6,272 nucleotides of DNA from Acholeplasmataceae bacterium UBA6190. Its GTDB lineage: Bacteria; Bacillota_I; Bacilli_A; Acholeplasmatales; Acholeplasmataceae. The notes under the pieces were generated by a model. That model saw only the letters and a list, made by a program, of their open reading frames with translations. It did no database searches and was not told the DNA's origin. Made by a program: the position numbers and the translations under genes. Where the stretch lies: assembly GCA_002422045.1 (NCBI GenBank), contig DITG01000016.1, positions 1 through 6,272 on the forward strand, in the 5' to 3' direction. Positions 4,925 through 6,272 of this stretch are shown piece by piece; positions within the stretch are counted from its first letter, which is position 1; each line of letters starts with the position of its first letter.

Positions 4925-6272
4925 TTAGCTTATGTTTCCAAAGATGAGCATATAGAGGAAAACCAAGGTAATGCAGACGGTATAGATGAATGCATCGCTT
5001 TTGATGATGGATGTCTCATATCTTCTGTTGAAGACTTGAGTCATGGTGGTGAATCGCTCTAGAAATCCGATATGTTCGTTATCCTTGAGTGCAAGTTTAG
5101 ACAAAGGACCCGAATCGATGGGGCACTGATCGCCATACATGAGTTTACATGAGAAACGCATCAGGAAATTGAGTGGATAAAACAGGATGTACTCCAGTTT
5201 GAGCCACTTGGGCAAATGCAGATGAAACAGATGATATTTCTTTCCGACAAAGAAGATGACAAAACCCAAAAGGACAATCCAGACCATGGTGATCAAGTCA
5301 TGGATGGCGAAAAAATGAATGCCTTCGATGTAATGATGTATGAATTCGGGATCATATGAAATCATATAAAGTTCTGGGACAATCAGTTTTTGCAAGATAT
5401 AGTTTGGGAATAGACCAATAGCTACAATCATCAATGCAATGGTTGACATGGCGATATCAAGGGTTGAGTAATCCCTTTTAATGGATTGATACTTCTCTGG
5501 CATCTTCCCTAAGAACACATAATAGAAGAGTTTGATGAATGAACATACGGTACCCGCACTGACAATGATGAAGATCCATTCAGCAAAAACAAAAATGTCA
5601 GATCCATATTTTGCAGCTTCAACGATGCCGTGATGCAGCAAAGTCTTTGAAATGAACCCGTTGAAGAGCGGAATACCACTGATACCCAGACAGGCAATCA
5701 GGCACACCGTGGCTGTAAGAGGCAATTTACGCCAGAGTCCACCGAGTTGATACATGTCATATTCTTTTGTATGATGATAAACGACACCTGCGACCATGAA
5801 CAGTAATGATTTGAACAAGGCGTGATTAATGATGTGATAGATTGCTCCCGAATAGCCCATCGCACCTTTGAATCCCAAATAGAGCGCGATACCGATGCCC
5901 ATCACGATGTAACCCATCTGGGATATGGAGTGATAGGCAAGCATTTTTTTGATGTTGGACTGCTGAAGCGCGAAGAACACGCCAATGGCCATCGTGATGA
6001 TGCCAATCCAAATGATGAAGGCTCCGATATTTTCAGTCGTGATCCAAATCGGATCGGAAGCACTGGATACTGTGCCTTGGGCAGGAAAGAAATAACTGGT
6101 CGCAACTCTCAAGATCCCAAATGCACCAATTTTGATCATCACACCAGATAAGAGCGCGCTCGCAGGTGTTGGTGCAACCGGATGTGCTCTGGGTAACCAG
6201 ACATGGACAGGTGCCATACCTGCCTTGATGCCAAATCCGAAGATCAGTAGTCCCATGATCCAATATTGGTCA
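4925..6272 (-). CDS. Proton-conducting antiporter-like membrane subunit (NuoL/M/N-MrpD-HyfB family), C-terminal part
   Basis: The last 448 residues of a large multi-helix membrane protein are visible; the frame is open at the right edge, so the ATG at 6256 is internal. It belongs to the Proton_antipo_M family, whose members move H+ or Na+ in complex I, Mrp antiporters and membrane-bound hydrogenases. Seen here, numbering from the edge: FGFGIKAGMAPVHVWLPRAH (11-30), holding the discontinuous-helix lysine (K16); MIKIGAFG (45-52) with K47; AYHSISQMGY (112-121); HIINHALFKSLLF (146-158) with K154; GISGIPLFNGFISK (196-209); and FIKLFYYVFLG (245-255) with K247, the likely central lysine of helix 12. 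All key lysines are present, so it looks functional. After the conserved core comes a tail of about 150 residues with further helices near 326-342 and 428-445. The tail favours an Mrp/hydrogenase-type subunit over plain NuoN, but the exact complex cannot be fixed without the upstream genes. A DUF2892-like gene follows. Confidence 0.88.
   Translation of the reverse strand, partial: DQYWIMGLLIFGFGIKAGMAPVHVWLPRAHPVAPTPASALLSGVMIKIGAFGILRVATSYFFPAQGTVSSASDPIWITTENIGAFIIWIGIITMAIGVFFALQQSNIKKMLAYHSISQMGYIVMGIGIALYLGFKGAMGYSGAIYHIINHALFKSLLFMVAGVVYHHTKEYDMYQLGGLWRKLPLTATVCLIACLGISGIPLFNGFISKTLLHHGIVEAAKYGSDIFVFAEWIFIIVSAGTVCSFIKLFYYVFLGKMPEKYQSIKRDYSTLDIAMSTIALMIVAIGLFPNYILQKLIVPELYMISYDPEFIHHYIEGIHFFAIHDLITMVWIVLLGFVIFFVGKKYHLFHLHLPKWLKLEYILFYPLNFLMRFSCKLMYGDQCPIDSGPLSKLALKDNEHIGFLERFTTMTQVFNRRYETSIIKSDAFIYTVCITLVFLYMLIFGNIS

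Noticed and set aside
5822..6151. 109-aa open frame on the plus strand
   Set aside because: It is antisense to the strongly conserved core of the antiporter subunit, rich in His/Asp as expected from reverse reading, and has no start signals.
1..6272. CRISPR array, tRNA, insertion sequence or phage/defence genes
   Set aside because: No repeated spaced units, cloverleaf sequences, transposase motifs or terminal repeats were seen; the coding regions account for nearly all of the window.

Overview
The window reads as a moderately AT-rich, densely packed bacterial chromosome segment. It looks like a low-GC Firmicutes/Tenericutes-type organism, with free-living Mollicutes relatives such as Acholeplasma/Izemoplasma-like lineages as a plausible guess. 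The reasons are strong purine-rich Shine-Dalgarno sites (up to a 10-base match to the 16S rRNA 3' end), A/T-rich intergenic regions with T-tract hairpin terminators, and small membrane-protein genes. TGA is used as a stop (ABC ATPase) and tryptophan is read from TGG, so the code is the standard bacterial one and not the Mycoplasma code. The lineage is inference from style, not from a marker gene.

Layout: positions 1-2172 (minus strand) hold a tightly coupled efflux operon: an ABC-2 type ATPase, its membrane permease (8-nt overlap) and an MFS transporter cut off by the window edge (start and stop share one base). A promoter (-10 TATACT) lies just upstream of the ATPase. Next, also on minus, is a 118-aa orphan membrane protein (2266-2622) followed by a small hairpin terminator. 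A 163-bp divergent intergenic region follows, with a clear extended -10 promoter for the plus strand and an A/T-rich 9-bp inverted repeat in the leader of the small gene. The only plus-strand gene (2786-4600) encodes a 604-aa protein with two membrane helices and two Rossmann/RCK-like domains. It resembles bacterial relatives of the plant CASTOR/POLLUX ion channels.

The channel gene converges on a minus-strand DUF2892-like small membrane protein (4630-4851), and a 12-bp perfect hairpin between their stops acts as a two-way terminator. Upstream of DUF2892 on the minus strand is the C-terminal 448 aa of a proton-pumping/antiporter subunit of the NuoL/M/N-MrpD-HyfB superfamily, which runs off the right edge.

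How they work together: all six genes encode membrane or membrane-associated proteins. The left operon is a drug/lipid-type export cassette, the centre is an ion channel with cytosolic ligand-sensing domains, and the right edge is part of an ion-translocating complex whose other subunits lie outside the window. I see no mobile element, CRISPR array, tRNA, rRNA or phage gene. The most interesting item is the CASTOR/POLLUX-like channel with a non-canonical pore and a divergently transcribed unknown membrane protein.
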